64,000 nt of DNA from Bacteroidetes bacterium HLUCCA01 (GCA_001314545.1 LIHN01000019.1:62001-126000); one strand, 5' to 3'; shown: positions 8,609 through 18,081, counted from the stretch's first letter. Translations and numbers: made by a program. Notes: a model not told the origin generated them from the letters alone.

Positions 8609-10726
8609 TTACATTATTACTACAAATTTTCTGGTAACACGCTCGCCTGTGTCCAAATTCTCAATACTGGCGATGTAAACCCCCGAGACAATGCGCTGCC
8701 GTGATGAAGTGTTCAGATTCCATTCAGCATCACCACTGCCATCGCTGTGATCAATGGTTTGAATATGTTCACCCATCTCGGTATAAATATCAATACGGGC
8801 ACGACCGGGAACTTCAAAGAAGAAAATTCTAGAGCGTTCAAAGGATACATCGGTACCCGCAGAATCAATATAGGGATTCGGTACTACTACAATCTGATCC
8901 ATGGTCTCACCGGGCTGTCTGCGTAAAAAAGCAGGATCGTATGTTTGGGTAAAGTACCGGCTGCTGCGAAGTGCCCGATCCGCCGGCGTGAGTGCTGCAC
9001 CGGTATTCTGATTGTCCAGACCTACAGCCTGGATGTAATAGTAGTAGTCAATACCACGAATCGGTCCACCCAATGGATTGTCATCAGTGTCGGCAAATTC
9101 GCGCACATTGGGATCAACGGTTGCAATTCGGACGTAGCTGCTGTCTCTGCGATAGCCGGCTCTGTAAATTTCGAACCCCTGGATGTTGGCTGTTTCGGCA
9201 TCCGGATACTCCCAACTCAGATAAATCCCGTCCCCACCGGAGTCCACATTAAAAACGCTGGGCGGTTGGGGTGCTTTCGGAGCAGAATAATCTGAAAGGA
9301 AGTTTTCAAGGGCCCGGTTGAACGTGAGCATTAACGAATCCCGTCCTTGGAAAACCCACTCATTTTTGTTGAAATTGTAGACGGTACCATTGACTTCGTA
9401 TGGTATATCCTCATCGTCGTCACCATCAGATAATTTATAGGCTTCACCGATAGCCTGAGCAGCTTCACGGCCAATACCTGATGCAGCCTCAACTTTAACA
9501 ATTCGTACAGATTCACCTGGTGCTAATGTATAAGGACCCACGCCGGAAGCAGCAGAATATCCACCGGAAGAACCACGACTCGGATCCTGAGTTTGTTCCT
9601 CAAATACACCTGACGGTGTTACCAGAAATGCGTGGCGTGGAGTACGTCCGGCTTCCATAAACCGTCGGTATTCCTGCTCCATACGAGTCTCGTTGAACGA
9701 GTCATTCGGACGGTTCAGGTCATCATCTGACTCAGTTTCTGTCATGGTTGAGGGTTGGTTGGGGTCATGTGCTGTATTTCCCGGAGCGGTGTCAATGTGC
9801 AGAAAGGCATTGCCAACAAAGTGATAGGCACCCAATCGTCCGGATGTATCATCAGCGGCTATGTCAGCTGAATTGGCACCAGTCCAGATAGGCCCGCCAA
9901 TGTGATTGTAATCTACAATAGCAGGCGGGTTGGTCATCAGGCCGTGCCAGGTAAAATGACCGGCAAGACGGGGATCGGCACCGTAGTTAGGTCCAAGGCC
10001 ATCCCCGATTCGGTCGGTCATGGCATTTTTACCCCAACCTGAAGCATTACCCACAACATATCGGGTTTCATTGACAACCGAGTATCGATACTGCCAGAAG
10101 AAGCGAACGTTTTCCAGTGTCTTATTAGGGAAAATGACCTCATCTGTATCATCCGCTCTGCCTGTGTTGGTAAACGTATACTCCATTACATGGTAGTTGT
10201 CATGAAACGCATTGGTGAACTGCATGATCCGGCGTTCCATTGTAATACCAAGCGACGTATTTACACGGGTATAAATCATGCGGTCAGATGGAAGATTAGG
10301 ATCAACCTCGTCAACCTCATCCGGATTATTAAACGATGCATCGCCGTCAACAAACACCTCGGTAGGTCCGTAGCGACCAATGAGTTTGTGCTCCATCGGG
10401 AAGAAGGTGTCAAGACCCGAAGTTCGAGGACCGGCATGAACCAGCTTATATGGATATTCAACCCCGTTTTCATCGGTAAAATTGGTGGTACCTATCCATA
10501 AACCTTTGGCAGCCTGGCTGTTCTGATTATTGTACACCGCAGGCCACTGCAGACCGAATTGCTGCTGGGTTACCAGCGCATGTTCCCGTTCATTACCTAC
10601 TGGCATGAAAAAGTTGTTCAGGGATCCAACGGATAACCAGCGAGGTTGCGTCTGAGCCGAGGCACTTTGACCAATGGCAATCAGTGCGATACAAACCGGT
10701 AGTATTCTGAAAATATATTTATACAT
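8609..10726 (-). CDS. Large secreted protein with fibronectin-III-like region and FlgD/T9SS-like C-terminal tail
   Basis: The ATG at 10726 gives a normal signal peptide (MYKYIFRILPVCIALIAIGQ, cleavage near SAQ). The ORF track's upstream TTG start at 10750 would add eight residues before it. The bulk (about residues 40-480) resembles no fold I recognise, though it is rich in Trp, Tyr and acidic loops. A fibronectin-III-like module follows (SWEYPDAETANIQGFEIYRA). The end resembles a FlgD-like or variant T9SS sorting domain (VVVPNPYIDSAG, GVYIASIEN, RKFVVIM). This tail differs from the NPFNP type of its neighbours. It sits between the TonB-dependent receptor and the PorV-like barrel, which suggests a surface-exposed partner of the receptor. 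Function is unknown. Confidence 0.7.
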   Translation of the reverse strand: MYKYIFRILPVCIALIAIGQSASAQTQPRWLSVGSLNNFFMPVGNEREHALVTQQQFGLQWPAVYNNQNSQAAKGLWIGTTNFTDENGVEYPYKLVHAGPRTSGLDTFFPMEHKLIGRYGPTEVFVDGDASFNNPDEVDEVDPNLPSDRMIYTRVNTSLGITMERRIMQFTNAFHDNYHVMEYTFTNTGRADDTDEVIFPNKTLENVRFFWQYRYSVVNETRYVVGNASGWGKNAMTDRIGDGLGPNYGADPRLAGHFTWHGLMTNPPAIVDYNHIGGPIWTGANSADIAADDTSGRLGAYHFVGNAFLHIDTAPGNTAHDPNQPSTMTETESDDDLNRPNDSFNETRMEQEYRRFMEAGRTPRHAFLVTPSGVFEEQTQDPSRGSSGGYSAASGVGPYTLAPGESVRIVKVEAASGIGREAAQAIGEAYKLSDGDDDEDIPYEVNGTVYNFNKNEWVFQGRDSLMLTFNRALENFLSDYSAPKAPQPPSVFNVDSGGDGIYLSWEYPDAETANIQGFEIYRAGYRRDSSYVRIATVDPNVREFADTDDNPLGGPIRGIDYYYYIQAVGLDNQNTGAALTPADRALRSSRYFTQTYDPAFLRRQPGETMDQIVVVPNPYIDSAGTDVSFERSRIFFFEVPGRARIDIYTEMGEHIQTIDHSDGSGDAEWNLNTSSRQRIVSGVYIASIENLDTGERVTRKFVVIM

Positions 10727-10746
10727 GATTGACTTGTGTCTGATTA

Positions 10747-13700
10747 TCAAAATGAAATTCGGACGCCGAATATTACATTGCGCGGGTTGAAGAAGTGGAA
10801 GGACTCAAAGTTTGGCATGTCTATGTATGCCTTGTCATCGAGTACCTGTCGTACAAAGTCAGGATCTGCTGTCACAAATTGACCTGTTTCAGCATTCCAA
10901 CGGTAGTAGGCTTCATCAGCATAGTTATAATACAGAGGCCTTACATGCGGCGAGTTGACATCGGTCAGCTGATTGACAGCTACAATTGGCTGGAATTCTA
11001 CACCGGGCTTTCGGAAATCACCGGGACGGTCACTGCCGGGAACAGTATTGTAAGATCCGCGGAGGGGTTCCAGCTTGTCAGCAGGAAGATGAAGCGAACG
11101 ATAGTAGTTGTTAGAATCTTCACCATCCATGAACCCTGCTGTAGAAAGTCTTCGGGTATTCAGCACATTATTTATGTCAACAAAGAAGTTCATCGACAAA
11201 TCAAATGGTCTGAAAGTTCTGCTGAATCGCAGGTCAAAGTTGTAATAGTCTCGCCACTGTAGGTTATTGGCTATTCCGGGTATTGAGCCCCCACCGGCCC
11301 AGGTCAGGTAAAAGCCTGACTGCCAGGAGGCAAGCAATGAAGCACGCCAGTCGGCCAGTGGTCGAAACGCACCCATTGAGGGACCGAAGTCAACCGGAGT
11401 GAAGAAATCCAGGTTGGCGCGCGCGTACGGTTGTGCGAGTGGCTTAACCTGTGGGTTGATAGCCTGCTGACGTTCAAATTCACGCTGGTCTTTCTGGTTC
11501 TGATAGACGTTGGTAAATCCAAAACGGCCGGTTGAACGTATCATATAGGTATAGTTCACAAAACCCTGGAAGTACCTGCCCTGCGCCTTGCGAACGGTTA
11601 TTTCAAAACCCCGGATATCACGATAACCGTCTGCGCTGGAGGTATTATAGAGTAACCCACCGGTTTGGTCGCGATAGGCAACATTGGAAGGCAGGTTCGA
11701 CTCATCTTTATAGTAGCCGGCCATTCTGAGCAGATATTGCTCGGAAAGTGCTTGCTCAAAGCCCAATTCGTACGATACAGTCTGGGGCAGGGCAAGATTT
11801 GGATTGGCTACGCGGTTGATGGAGTTGTTTTCAATCAGACGTTCAACCCGGTACAAGTTGTCGGGTGATGGCATCGACCGGAAGTGTCCATAGTTGAAAA
11901 ACAACTTGCTGCTGACGGTAATTGGAAATGATACGGCCAGACGTGGGCTGATTGTAAACTGGGGATCCGTGCTTTCCGTGTCAAAAAACTCTTCCAGCTC
12001 TCCAGGCAGGGCCGTAGCAAATCGTTCATCGAAGACATCGTAAACAATCCATTGTGCATTGGCATTGGAGTAGTCTACTCGCAGGCCGACTTCTGCTACG
12101 ATTCCTTCATATTCGAATTTGTTTTGTGCATAGATGGCACCGCGGATGGGGTTATTGTCCCATACCGTGGTTGTCCTGCCAGAAAGCAGGACCTCATCAA
12201 CCGAACCGTAATTTACATCACTGAAGGTCTGAACCAGTTGGAAACCTGTTTTCAGCTGATTGTATCGGTTATATTGATTGGTGTAATCGAAACGTACATT
12301 GGTGTAGGCAACTTGACTTGAATCGCGTGCATTACTCATACCGACGCCCATCCTCAGACTAGACCCGATTCCATTGGCAGGAAGTGGCCAGAATCCAAAG
12401 GGAGCCTCATCAACGGGAAAACCATTGCCGAAGGTACGAACTGCAGAGGTATCGCGAAGTGAGCCGGGGTTGGTATCGTACGCTGAACTGAAATAGTTGG
12501 CCGTAACCTCGTAGTAGGAGTCGCTATTGAGTACATGGGTAAATTTACCGCCTATGAGGCGATAGTCAACCTGGGTTGGTGCCCAGTAGTCGGAGGCGAA
12601 CATCCTGGAATCACCAAACGATGTGGAAGTACTGACCGAACTGGCAATGCCTGCAGCACTGGTGAAAATACCCGGAGCACCTACGTTGTTGGATGACGTA
12701 CCTGACTCCCCTCCCATCATCGCATCAATACTCAGTTTCATACCCTGAGCGATGTCGCTGGTAAGTTTGAAATTGGTCGTATAGGTCTCATACCGGTCTG
12801 AAGATAGCGGTATAACGTACATGGATTGTGAACGGCGATGGGATGCCCAGAAACGCAGGTTACCTGCAGATTCGGATATCACCGGAACCGGACCACCGAA
12901 ACCGAAATCAAGGGTAAAGTCGGGATCATTTATTGCCATATCCTTACGGTGCTGCCAAAGGAATATCTGTTGAGCGGCAAGCGGCGTAAGATGGCGGGTT
13001 GGATCCGGATTGGAAAGTGAGGCTTCGGCAATCGAATTCCATCCGTCAAAACGCGGATATTGTGCGCGTGTCCATGGATCCCATGCCTCTGTGCCTGTAA
13101 AAGCTACTTCCGAATCAACGTAAGGTCGAATCCAATACGAGTTGGGGTCGTTGGGAGCCGGACCAAAATGTTTGCTCGTTGGCGGATTGTGGCTGTAAAA
13201 AATATCAAAGTTAAAGCGGTCACGGCTGCCTTCTTTGGTAACCACATTAATCATCCCGGACTGTACATCGCCGTATTCAGCGCTAAATCCACCAGACTGA
13301 ACCTGAATCTCTGAAATAGATGTAATACTTACGGCAGTGAATGGGGTATTACTGCGCTCATCGCGGAGTGATAACCCGTTCAGATTGAAAGAAACCTCCT
13401 GTGTTGAACCACCACGAATGGCAAGCCCCTGGATACCGGCCTGAAGCCCGACAATCTGACCCACCGACTGAACCGGCAGGTTCCTGACTTCTTCGGCGTC
13501 AAGGTTGACCCGGCTCGCACCCACATCCCGCTGAATTACAGGTCTGTCGGCTACAACCACCACCTCAGAGCCGGCGAAAACTTCCTCACTCATAGCGAAG
13601 TCCAGCGTTGTGGTCTGATTGATATTTACACGGACATCGGTAATCCGGATGGTGCTGTAACCGATATAGGAGGCCCTTACGGTGTAGGTTCCTGCCCTGA

Positions 13701-13935
13701 CGTTGACCACAGAGAAGTAGCCGTCAAGATCGGTAGCCGCACCAATCTCCAGCTCTTCAATGTAGATGTTAACGCCAATCAGTGGCTCACCGCTGGTCTC
13801 GTCGACGACGGTTCCTTCCAACCGGCCCGTTTGTGCAACTACGCTTCCGGCAGTAACCAGAAGCAACAGCAACATCATGATGGGCTTGCGCAGGTTGAAA
13901 GTTGTCAGATCAGGTAGTAATCGTGCATCATACAT
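10747..13935 (-). CDS. TonB-dependent outer membrane receptor with carboxypeptidase-like N-terminal domain
   Basis: The 1062-residue product has a signal segment (KPIMMLLLLLVTAGSVVAQ), then a carboxypeptidase-regulatory-like (CarboxypepD_reg) domain (GRLEGTVVDETSGEPLIGVNI) at about residues 38-120. The plug follows with VVADRPVIQRDVG, LPVQSVGQIVGLQAGIQG and FSAEYGDVQSGMINVVTK. The remainder is a large 22-strand-type barrel ending in NVIFGVRISF with terminal Phe. Such receptors import ligands using the proton-motive force through TonB. It is the first gene of the operon, but no SusD gene follows, so it is not a classical SusCD pair. The next gene overlaps or abuts its stop, which implies coupling. 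Substrate is unknown. Confidence 0.88.
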   Translation of the reverse strand: MYDARLLPDLTTFNLRKPIMMLLLLLVTAGSVVAQTGRLEGTVVDETSGEPLIGVNIYIEELEIGAATDLDGYFSVVNVRAGTYTVRASYIGYSTIRITDVRVNINQTTTLDFAMSEEVFAGSEVVVVADRPVIQRDVGASRVNLDAEEVRNLPVQSVGQIVGLQAGIQGLAIRGGSTQEVSFNLNGLSLRDERSNTPFTAVSITSISEIQVQSGGFSAEYGDVQSGMINVVTKEGSRDRFNFDIFYSHNPPTSKHFGPAPNDPNSYWIRPYVDSEVAFTGTEAWDPWTRAQYPRFDGWNSIAEASLSNPDPTRHLTPLAAQQIFLWQHRKDMAINDPDFTLDFGFGGPVPVISESAGNLRFWASHRRSQSMYVIPLSSDRYETYTTNFKLTSDIAQGMKLSIDAMMGGESGTSSNNVGAPGIFTSAAGIASSVSTSTSFGDSRMFASDYWAPTQVDYRLIGGKFTHVLNSDSYYEVTANYFSSAYDTNPGSLRDTSAVRTFGNGFPVDEAPFGFWPLPANGIGSSLRMGVGMSNARDSSQVAYTNVRFDYTNQYNRYNQLKTGFQLVQTFSDVNYGSVDEVLLSGRTTTVWDNNPIRGAIYAQNKFEYEGIVAEVGLRVDYSNANAQWIVYDVFDERFATALPGELEEFFDTESTDPQFTISPRLAVSFPITVSSKLFFNYGHFRSMPSPDNLYRVERLIENNSINRVANPNLALPQTVSYELGFEQALSEQYLLRMAGYYKDESNLPSNVAYRDQTGGLLYNTSSADGYRDIRGFEITVRKAQGRYFQGFVNYTYMIRSTGRFGFTNVYQNQKDQREFERQQAINPQVKPLAQPYARANLDFFTPVDFGPSMGAFRPLADWRASLLASWQSGFYLTWAGGGSIPGIANNLQWRDYYNFDLRFSRTFRPFDLSMNFFVDINNVLNTRRLSTAGFMDGEDSNNYYRSLHLPADKLEPLRGSYNTVPGSDRPGDFRKPGVEFQPIVAVNQLTDVNSPHVRPLYYNYADEAYYRWNAETGQFVTADPDFVRQVLDDKAYIDMPNFESFHFFNPRNVIFGVRISF

Positions 13936-14024
13936 GTTGGTCTACAACTTAGGTTAATGTGTGAGATAAGAAACTGTGTGGAAATTCAGTGCAGGTGTCA
14001 GCAACAGCGTGATAAACTTTATTT

Positions 14025-14050
14025 CAAAAGGACTCATACAAAAGGACTCA
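14025..14050. repeat. Tandem 12-bp direct repeat upstream of the TonB-receptor operon
   Basis: CAAAAGGACTCA occurs at 14025-14036 and again at 14039-14050, a 14-base period. It lies about 90-115 bases upstream of the TonB-receptor start, a plausible place for a regulator that binds direct repeats on one face of the helix. No other copy was noticed in the window. Confidence 0.55.
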
Positions 14051-14258
14051 AAATCATGACTTCAGTGCTGTAAGCGCTTTTTGAAAACCCCGTACGTACT
14101 TTCGTCATGTATAAGTGACAAGCTATTAAATTTGAACCCGATTGTCAAAGTTTTAAACCGTTATCAGCATAGGCAAATCGGTATTTTTAATCACCTAAAC
14201 TCTTTAACATACTGTTTTACAGTCAGTTAAGATCGAATTATTTTCTAAGAATTTTTTA

Positions 14259-14276
14259 CTACGTATAAATACGTAG
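14259..14276. promoter_or_regulatory. Candidate operator: perfect inverted repeat
   Basis: CTACGTATAAATACGTAG is an 8-bp perfect inverted repeat around a 2-base AA centre. It lies between divergent transcription units, about 140 bases before the PD40 gene start at 14415. The centre is too short for a stable RNA hairpin loop, which favours a dimeric DNA-binding protein site over a terminator. Confidence 0.45.
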
Positions 14277-14414
14277 AAGTCATTTTTAATACCTATGTTG
14301 TACGGGAGACGAGATCAAGGCCGATCTGCAAGTAAACGGCTTTATGGCCTGATTGCTGCTGACAGGCATTATTTACCAACGAGAACGCCTTCCCGGCAAA
14401 TTTATTCACCTGCA

Positions 14415-15377
14415 ATGACACCTACCCATCTAGCTTTTGCCATCGTACTTACCGGTATAATGGCCACCTCCGTTCAGTCCCAGATAAGACCGGCCGGTGA
14501 ACCCGTTATGCTTACGGATAACATGGACCTTTCCCTGCAACGCCCGGTCCCCTCACCTGATGGTAAAACCATCGCACTTACCGGAAGTAATTTTACCGGA
14601 CTCTATCTGATTGATGCAGAGCAGCCATCGGAGCTGATAACCCTGCATTCGCAACCACACTCAGGCTTCAATGTACGCTGGTCGCCTGACGGCCGGCATC
14701 TGCTCACCCGGTACTCACACCCACAGCAGATGGGCCGGTATTTCAGTATCCGGTTATACGATGTAGACGGAGAAGGCTACCTGGATTTGAACGAACCCGT
14801 TCCCCATATGCCGGCAACACCCTTCTTCGACAGTCATCAAGAGCAGGTGGTGCTACCACTCGGCGGCGATGTTCAGTATTTCAGACTCCCACCGGCAAAG
14901 ACAGCCTCATCACCCACAAATCCAGAACCGCAGGTACAGGCTTCAGGTGACCGTATCATATACATCGATGAAGACAATACCCTTCGTCAAATTCAGCCAG
15001 ATACCGCTGCAGATCTACACTATCTCAACGCACGTTTATCACCGGATGGCAACTATCTGGCCTACGAGGTATATGGAGGCAACTTGTATGTCCTCAACAA
15101 CGTGACCGGTGAAATCACCGATTTCGGAGTCGGTTTTTTCCCGACCTGGTCACCCGATAGCAAGTACCTGTCCTTCACACGCAACACCGATGACGGGTAC
15201 CGGCACACCTACGGCGAAATCGTGGTTGCCTCACCGAACCGTTCACAGGAAGAGGTGATTTATGCGAGCAGTGAAAATATACCTGCTCACCCTCATTTCT
15301 GTACCGTTCAGAACCGCATCTACTTCGACTATATGGGAAGTGGAACCATCATGTACATCGACCTTCTCACCAATTAA
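14415..15377 (+). CDS. Secreted PD40/TolB-like beta-propeller protein
   Basis: The start at 14415 (MTPTHLAFAIVLTGIMATS...) gives a clean signal peptide; the ORF track's 14295 start adds 40 basic residues with no export signal. The mature protein carries PD40/WD40-like strands typical of TolB C-terminal propellers: RPVPSPDGKTIALTG, VRWSPDGRHLLTRY, ARLSPDGNYLAYEV and PTWSPDSKYLSFTR. No TolB N-terminal domain is present and the protein is short (320 residues), so it is not TolB itself. It is 9 bases upstream of the T9SS-tagged amidase, almost certainly in one transcript with it. Its role may be binding or scaffolding for that amidase, which is inference. Confidence 0.75.
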   Translation: MTPTHLAFAIVLTGIMATSVQSQIRPAGEPVMLTDNMDLSLQRPVPSPDGKTIALTGSNFTGLYLIDAEQPSELITLHSQPHSGFNVRWSPDGRHLLTRYSHPQQMGRYFSIRLYDVDGEGYLDLNEPVPHMPATPFFDSHQEQVVLPLGGDVQYFRLPPAKTASSPTNPEPQVQASGDRIIYIDEDNTLRQIQPDTAADLHYLNARLSPDGNYLAYEVYGGNLYVLNNVTGEITDFGVGFFPTWSPDSKYLSFTRNTDDGYRHTYGEIVVASPNRSQEEVIYASSENIPAHPHFCTVQNRIYFDYMGSGTIMYIDLLTN

Positions 15378-15386
15378 TCAGTCGCT

Positions 15387-17900
15387 ATGAAATCGTTGAA
15401 TGCAGTTATTTATTCTATCCTCTTCATCGCGCTGCTCCTTCCATCTCCCCTGCAGGCTCAGCAAGAAGACACCCCTGCTGTAACCGGATTGTCGGAATGG
15501 AGCATCTTTCTGGACCCCGGACACTCCCAACGCCAGAATATGGGACTTTATAACTACTCCGAGGCTGAAAAAGTGCTTCGGGTTGCCCTGGCGCTCAAGG
15601 ATATGCTCGAAAATCAGACCGATATCGGTGCGGTTTACATAACCCGCACCAATGATGATGTGGAAGTAGGCCTGACCCAGCGAACGGAAATGGCCAATGC
15701 TACCGGTGCCGATTTCTACTACTCCATTCACAGTGATGCCGGACCTCCGGGTGTAAACTCAACGCTGATGCTCTGGGGTGCCGACGGTCAGGGCGTTGAA
15801 AAATTCCCCCGTGGCGGGAAAAAAATGGGCGATATTATGGACGTCGACCTTACCGAAAGTATGCGCATCGGCAGAAGAGGTTCCAGAGCTGACTCCCCTT
15901 TTTACGGAGCCACAACCAGAACAACCCCCTATCTGGCCGTTAACCGCCTTACCAACATGGCCTCGGTTCTCAGCGAGGCGGGATTTCATACCAACCCTAC
16001 ACAGCAAATGCGTAACATGAACGCGGAATGGAAGCGACTTGAAGCACAGTCTGCCTTCTGGTCCATACTGGCGTATCATGGTCTGGAACGACCTTCAGTA
16101 GGTATTGCAACCGGCTATATCACCGATGTGGATGACAATGCCTACATCAACGGGGCAACCATCGAAATCAACGGCCAATCCTACACAACCGACAGTTTTG
16201 AGTCGCTTTTCAATCGCTACTCCAGCAATCCTGACGCCCTTGCCAACGGATTTTATTATCTGGAAAATCTGCAACCCGAAGGTTCCTACACGATGGATGT
16301 CAGTGCCCCCGGTTACTATCCGGAAAGCCGGCAAATAACCCTTCGAAACGACTTCTTCACATTTACGGATGTTGAGCTGGTATCCAGCGTTCCTCCTGCC
16401 GTAGTGAGTACCCTTCCCCAATCAGACGCTGATAACTTCGACCGTCGCGAGCTCATCCAGATTACATTCAGCCGGCAGGTGCTGGCCTCATCGCTTGAAA
16501 ATCAGATTTCGTTCACACCGGCGGTGGATTTCACCTACACCCTGCGCGAGGGTCGTTATCTTGAAATTGCTGCCCCGGATATGGACTATGACACCCAATA
16601 CAGCGTCACCCTGGGCGAGGGAATCGAAGATCTGGCCGGTCATACGTTCGACGGTAACGCAGATGGTACCGAAGGTGAGTCATACACGTTTGTATTTAAA
16701 ACCGGTCCGCAGGACACCAACCCTCCGGTAGTTACCGATGCCTATCCATCCAGCTCCAATCAGGCCGTAGACCGTAATACCATCATATCATTTACGCTGG
16801 ATGAACCGATTCTTCGCTCAAGTGTCACCGATGAAACCGTAACGATTTCAAGCTCAGACGGCAGTCACGTGGCAGAACTCCACACGCAGGTGTATACATC
16901 GGGTGATCTATCTGTGATTCAGGCCTTCCCGGCGGAACTGCTGCAGCCCAACACATCCTACATAGCCACCCTGCAGCCCGGCGTAACGGATCTGAATGAC
17001 AATATGACCAGTCAGGCTGTAGAATTGTCGTTTTCTACTAACAACCTGGACTATGAGTACGATGTAATCGACAATTTCAACAGTGGCATTTCCGGGTGGT
17101 GGGAACCACAACAAAGCGGCAGTACCGTGGGTATCATCACTGAGCAAACATCACGGACATCCAACACCAGCATTACCAACCCGGTCACAGGAAGCACCGG
17201 TGCCATGAATATGAATTACGGATGGGATCCGGGAAATGGGGCCTGGCTTATTCGTAATTATCTGCCGCCCGGAGCCCCGCAGAATGCATCGGTACGGGTG
17301 AATCGAAATCAGATGCTTGAGGTATACCTTTTTGGTGACGGTTCCGAAAACCGGTTTCGTTTCATGCTCCGCGACGGCAGCGGTCAGCTGGAGGGAAGTC
17401 CATGGTATCAGGTTGACTGGATCGGCTGGCGGAAGGTACGATGGGACCTGTCATCGGTTTCGGCGGTGGGATGGGTCAACGGGAACGGTACCGTAGACGG
17501 CAACGCCTACACAGACAGCTTCCAGATGACCTATACCAGCGGAGCAGCCACACAAGGGCAGTTTATTGTGGATGATTACCGGGTGGTAACTGCGGTTATG
17601 GAAACCAGCACAGATGATATGTCGGTATCACTGCCCGGCGAGGTAACACTGCGCAATAACTACCCGAATCCGTTCAACCCAAGTACCCAAATCCAGTTTG
17701 AATTACCACAGGCCATGCCCGTACAGCTGCATGTCTATGATATTACCGGCAGGATGGTTGCTCAGTTGGCGGACGGCAACTTTACCGCAGGACTCCACTC
17801 GGTTACGTTTAATGCCGCAGGACTCTCCAGCGGGATGTACATCTATCAGCTGTCTACACCAGAAGGCAGGCTTTCCGGCAAAATGATGCTCGTTAAGTAG
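15387..17900 (+). CDS. T9SS-secreted N-acetylmuramoyl-L-alanine amidase (Amidase_3) with Big_5 domains
   Basis: Behind a signal peptide, residues about 30-225 form an Amidase_3 domain. Its expected zinc and catalytic positions are visible: FLDPGHS, NYSEAEKVL, YYSIHSDAG and LSEAGFHTNP. This enzyme class cuts the bond between MurNAc and the L-Ala of the stem peptide. A carboxypeptidase-regulatory-like module follows (about 230-330), then two Big_5 Ig-like domains (PAVVSTLPQSDADNFDRREL and PPVVTDAYPSSSNQAVDRNT). A carbohydrate-binding-like jelly-roll comes next, and then a T9SS sorting domain (NYPNPFNPSTQ... GKMMLVK). Export by T9SS places the enzyme outside the outer membrane, away from the cell's own wall, which is unusual for this family. 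Confidence 0.87.
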   Translation: MKSLNAVIYSILFIALLLPSPLQAQQEDTPAVTGLSEWSIFLDPGHSQRQNMGLYNYSEAEKVLRVALALKDMLENQTDIGAVYITRTNDDVEVGLTQRTEMANATGADFYYSIHSDAGPPGVNSTLMLWGADGQGVEKFPRGGKKMGDIMDVDLTESMRIGRRGSRADSPFYGATTRTTPYLAVNRLTNMASVLSEAGFHTNPTQQMRNMNAEWKRLEAQSAFWSILAYHGLERPSVGIATGYITDVDDNAYINGATIEINGQSYTTDSFESLFNRYSSNPDALANGFYYLENLQPEGSYTMDVSAPGYYPESRQITLRNDFFTFTDVELVSSVPPAVVSTLPQSDADNFDRRELIQITFSRQVLASSLENQISFTPAVDFTYTLREGRYLEIAAPDMDYDTQYSVTLGEGIEDLAGHTFDGNADGTEGESYTFVFKTGPQDTNPPVVTDAYPSSSNQAVDRNTIISFTLDEPILRSSVTDETVTISSSDGSHVAELHTQVYTSGDLSVIQAFPAELLQPNTSYIATLQPGVTDLNDNMTSQAVELSFSTNNLDYEYDVIDNFNSGISGWWEPQQSGSTVGIITEQTSRTSNTSITNPVTGSTGAMNMNYGWDPGNGAWLIRNYLPPGAPQNASVRVNRNQMLEVYLFGDGSENRFRFMLRDGSGQLEGSPWYQVDWIGWRKVRWDLSSVSAVGWVNGNGTVDGNAYTDSFQMTYTSGAATQGQFIVDDYRVVTAVMETSTDDMSVSLPGEVTLRNNYPNPFNPSTQIQFELPQAMPVQLHVYDITGRMVAQLADGNFTAGLHSVTFNAAGLSSGMYIYQLSTPEGRLSGKMMLVK

Positions 17901-17985
17901 AAGCACTACGTTCCTGCGGGCAGACAGCCCTGATGAATAGGACTCAACTCCGTTTACTCAAAATACCAGGCCTGCGGCAGGGTAC

Positions 17986-18021
17986 AAAAAAAGGCGCCGT
18001 CTTTCAGACAGCGCCTTTTTT
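17986..18021. terminator. Bidirectional rho-independent terminator between the two amidase genes
   Basis: The stem AAAAAAAGGCGC...GCGCCTTTTTT with a CGTCT/AGACA inner pair (one mismatch) and TTC loop is flanked by A- and T-runs, so it can work on both strands. It lies between the convergent Amidase_3 gene (ends 17900) and the Amidase_2 gene (ends 18082). The flanks AAAAAAAGGC and GCCTTTTTTATTGGTG recur in the terminator at 52491. Confidence 0.9.
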
Positions 18022-18081
18022 ATTGGTGGCAACCATAATTTCGACAAGAAAAAAGAGTGGAAGCTGCCTGTTTTCCCGTCC

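Larger units (their letters stand above)
13936..14414. promoter_or_regulatory. Divergent intergenic control region (479 bp)
   Basis: This AT-rich spacer separates the minus-strand TonB-receptor operon from the plus-strand PD40/amidase pair. It contains a tandem 12-bp direct repeat and a perfect 8-2-8 inverted repeat, both listed separately. One -7-like box (TAAATTTG at 14127-14134, plus strand) fits TAnnTTTG but has no good TTG at the right distance. The ORF track extends the plus-strand gene into this spacer from 14295, but that extension lacks a signal peptide and codes for a basic, unconserved-looking leader. No tRNA or other RNA gene was recognised. Confidence 0.5.

Noticed and set aside
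14295-14414. N-terminal extension of the PD40 protein from the ORF track
   Set aside because: The extra 40 residues are basic, lack an export signal and bury the signal peptide that starts at 14415.
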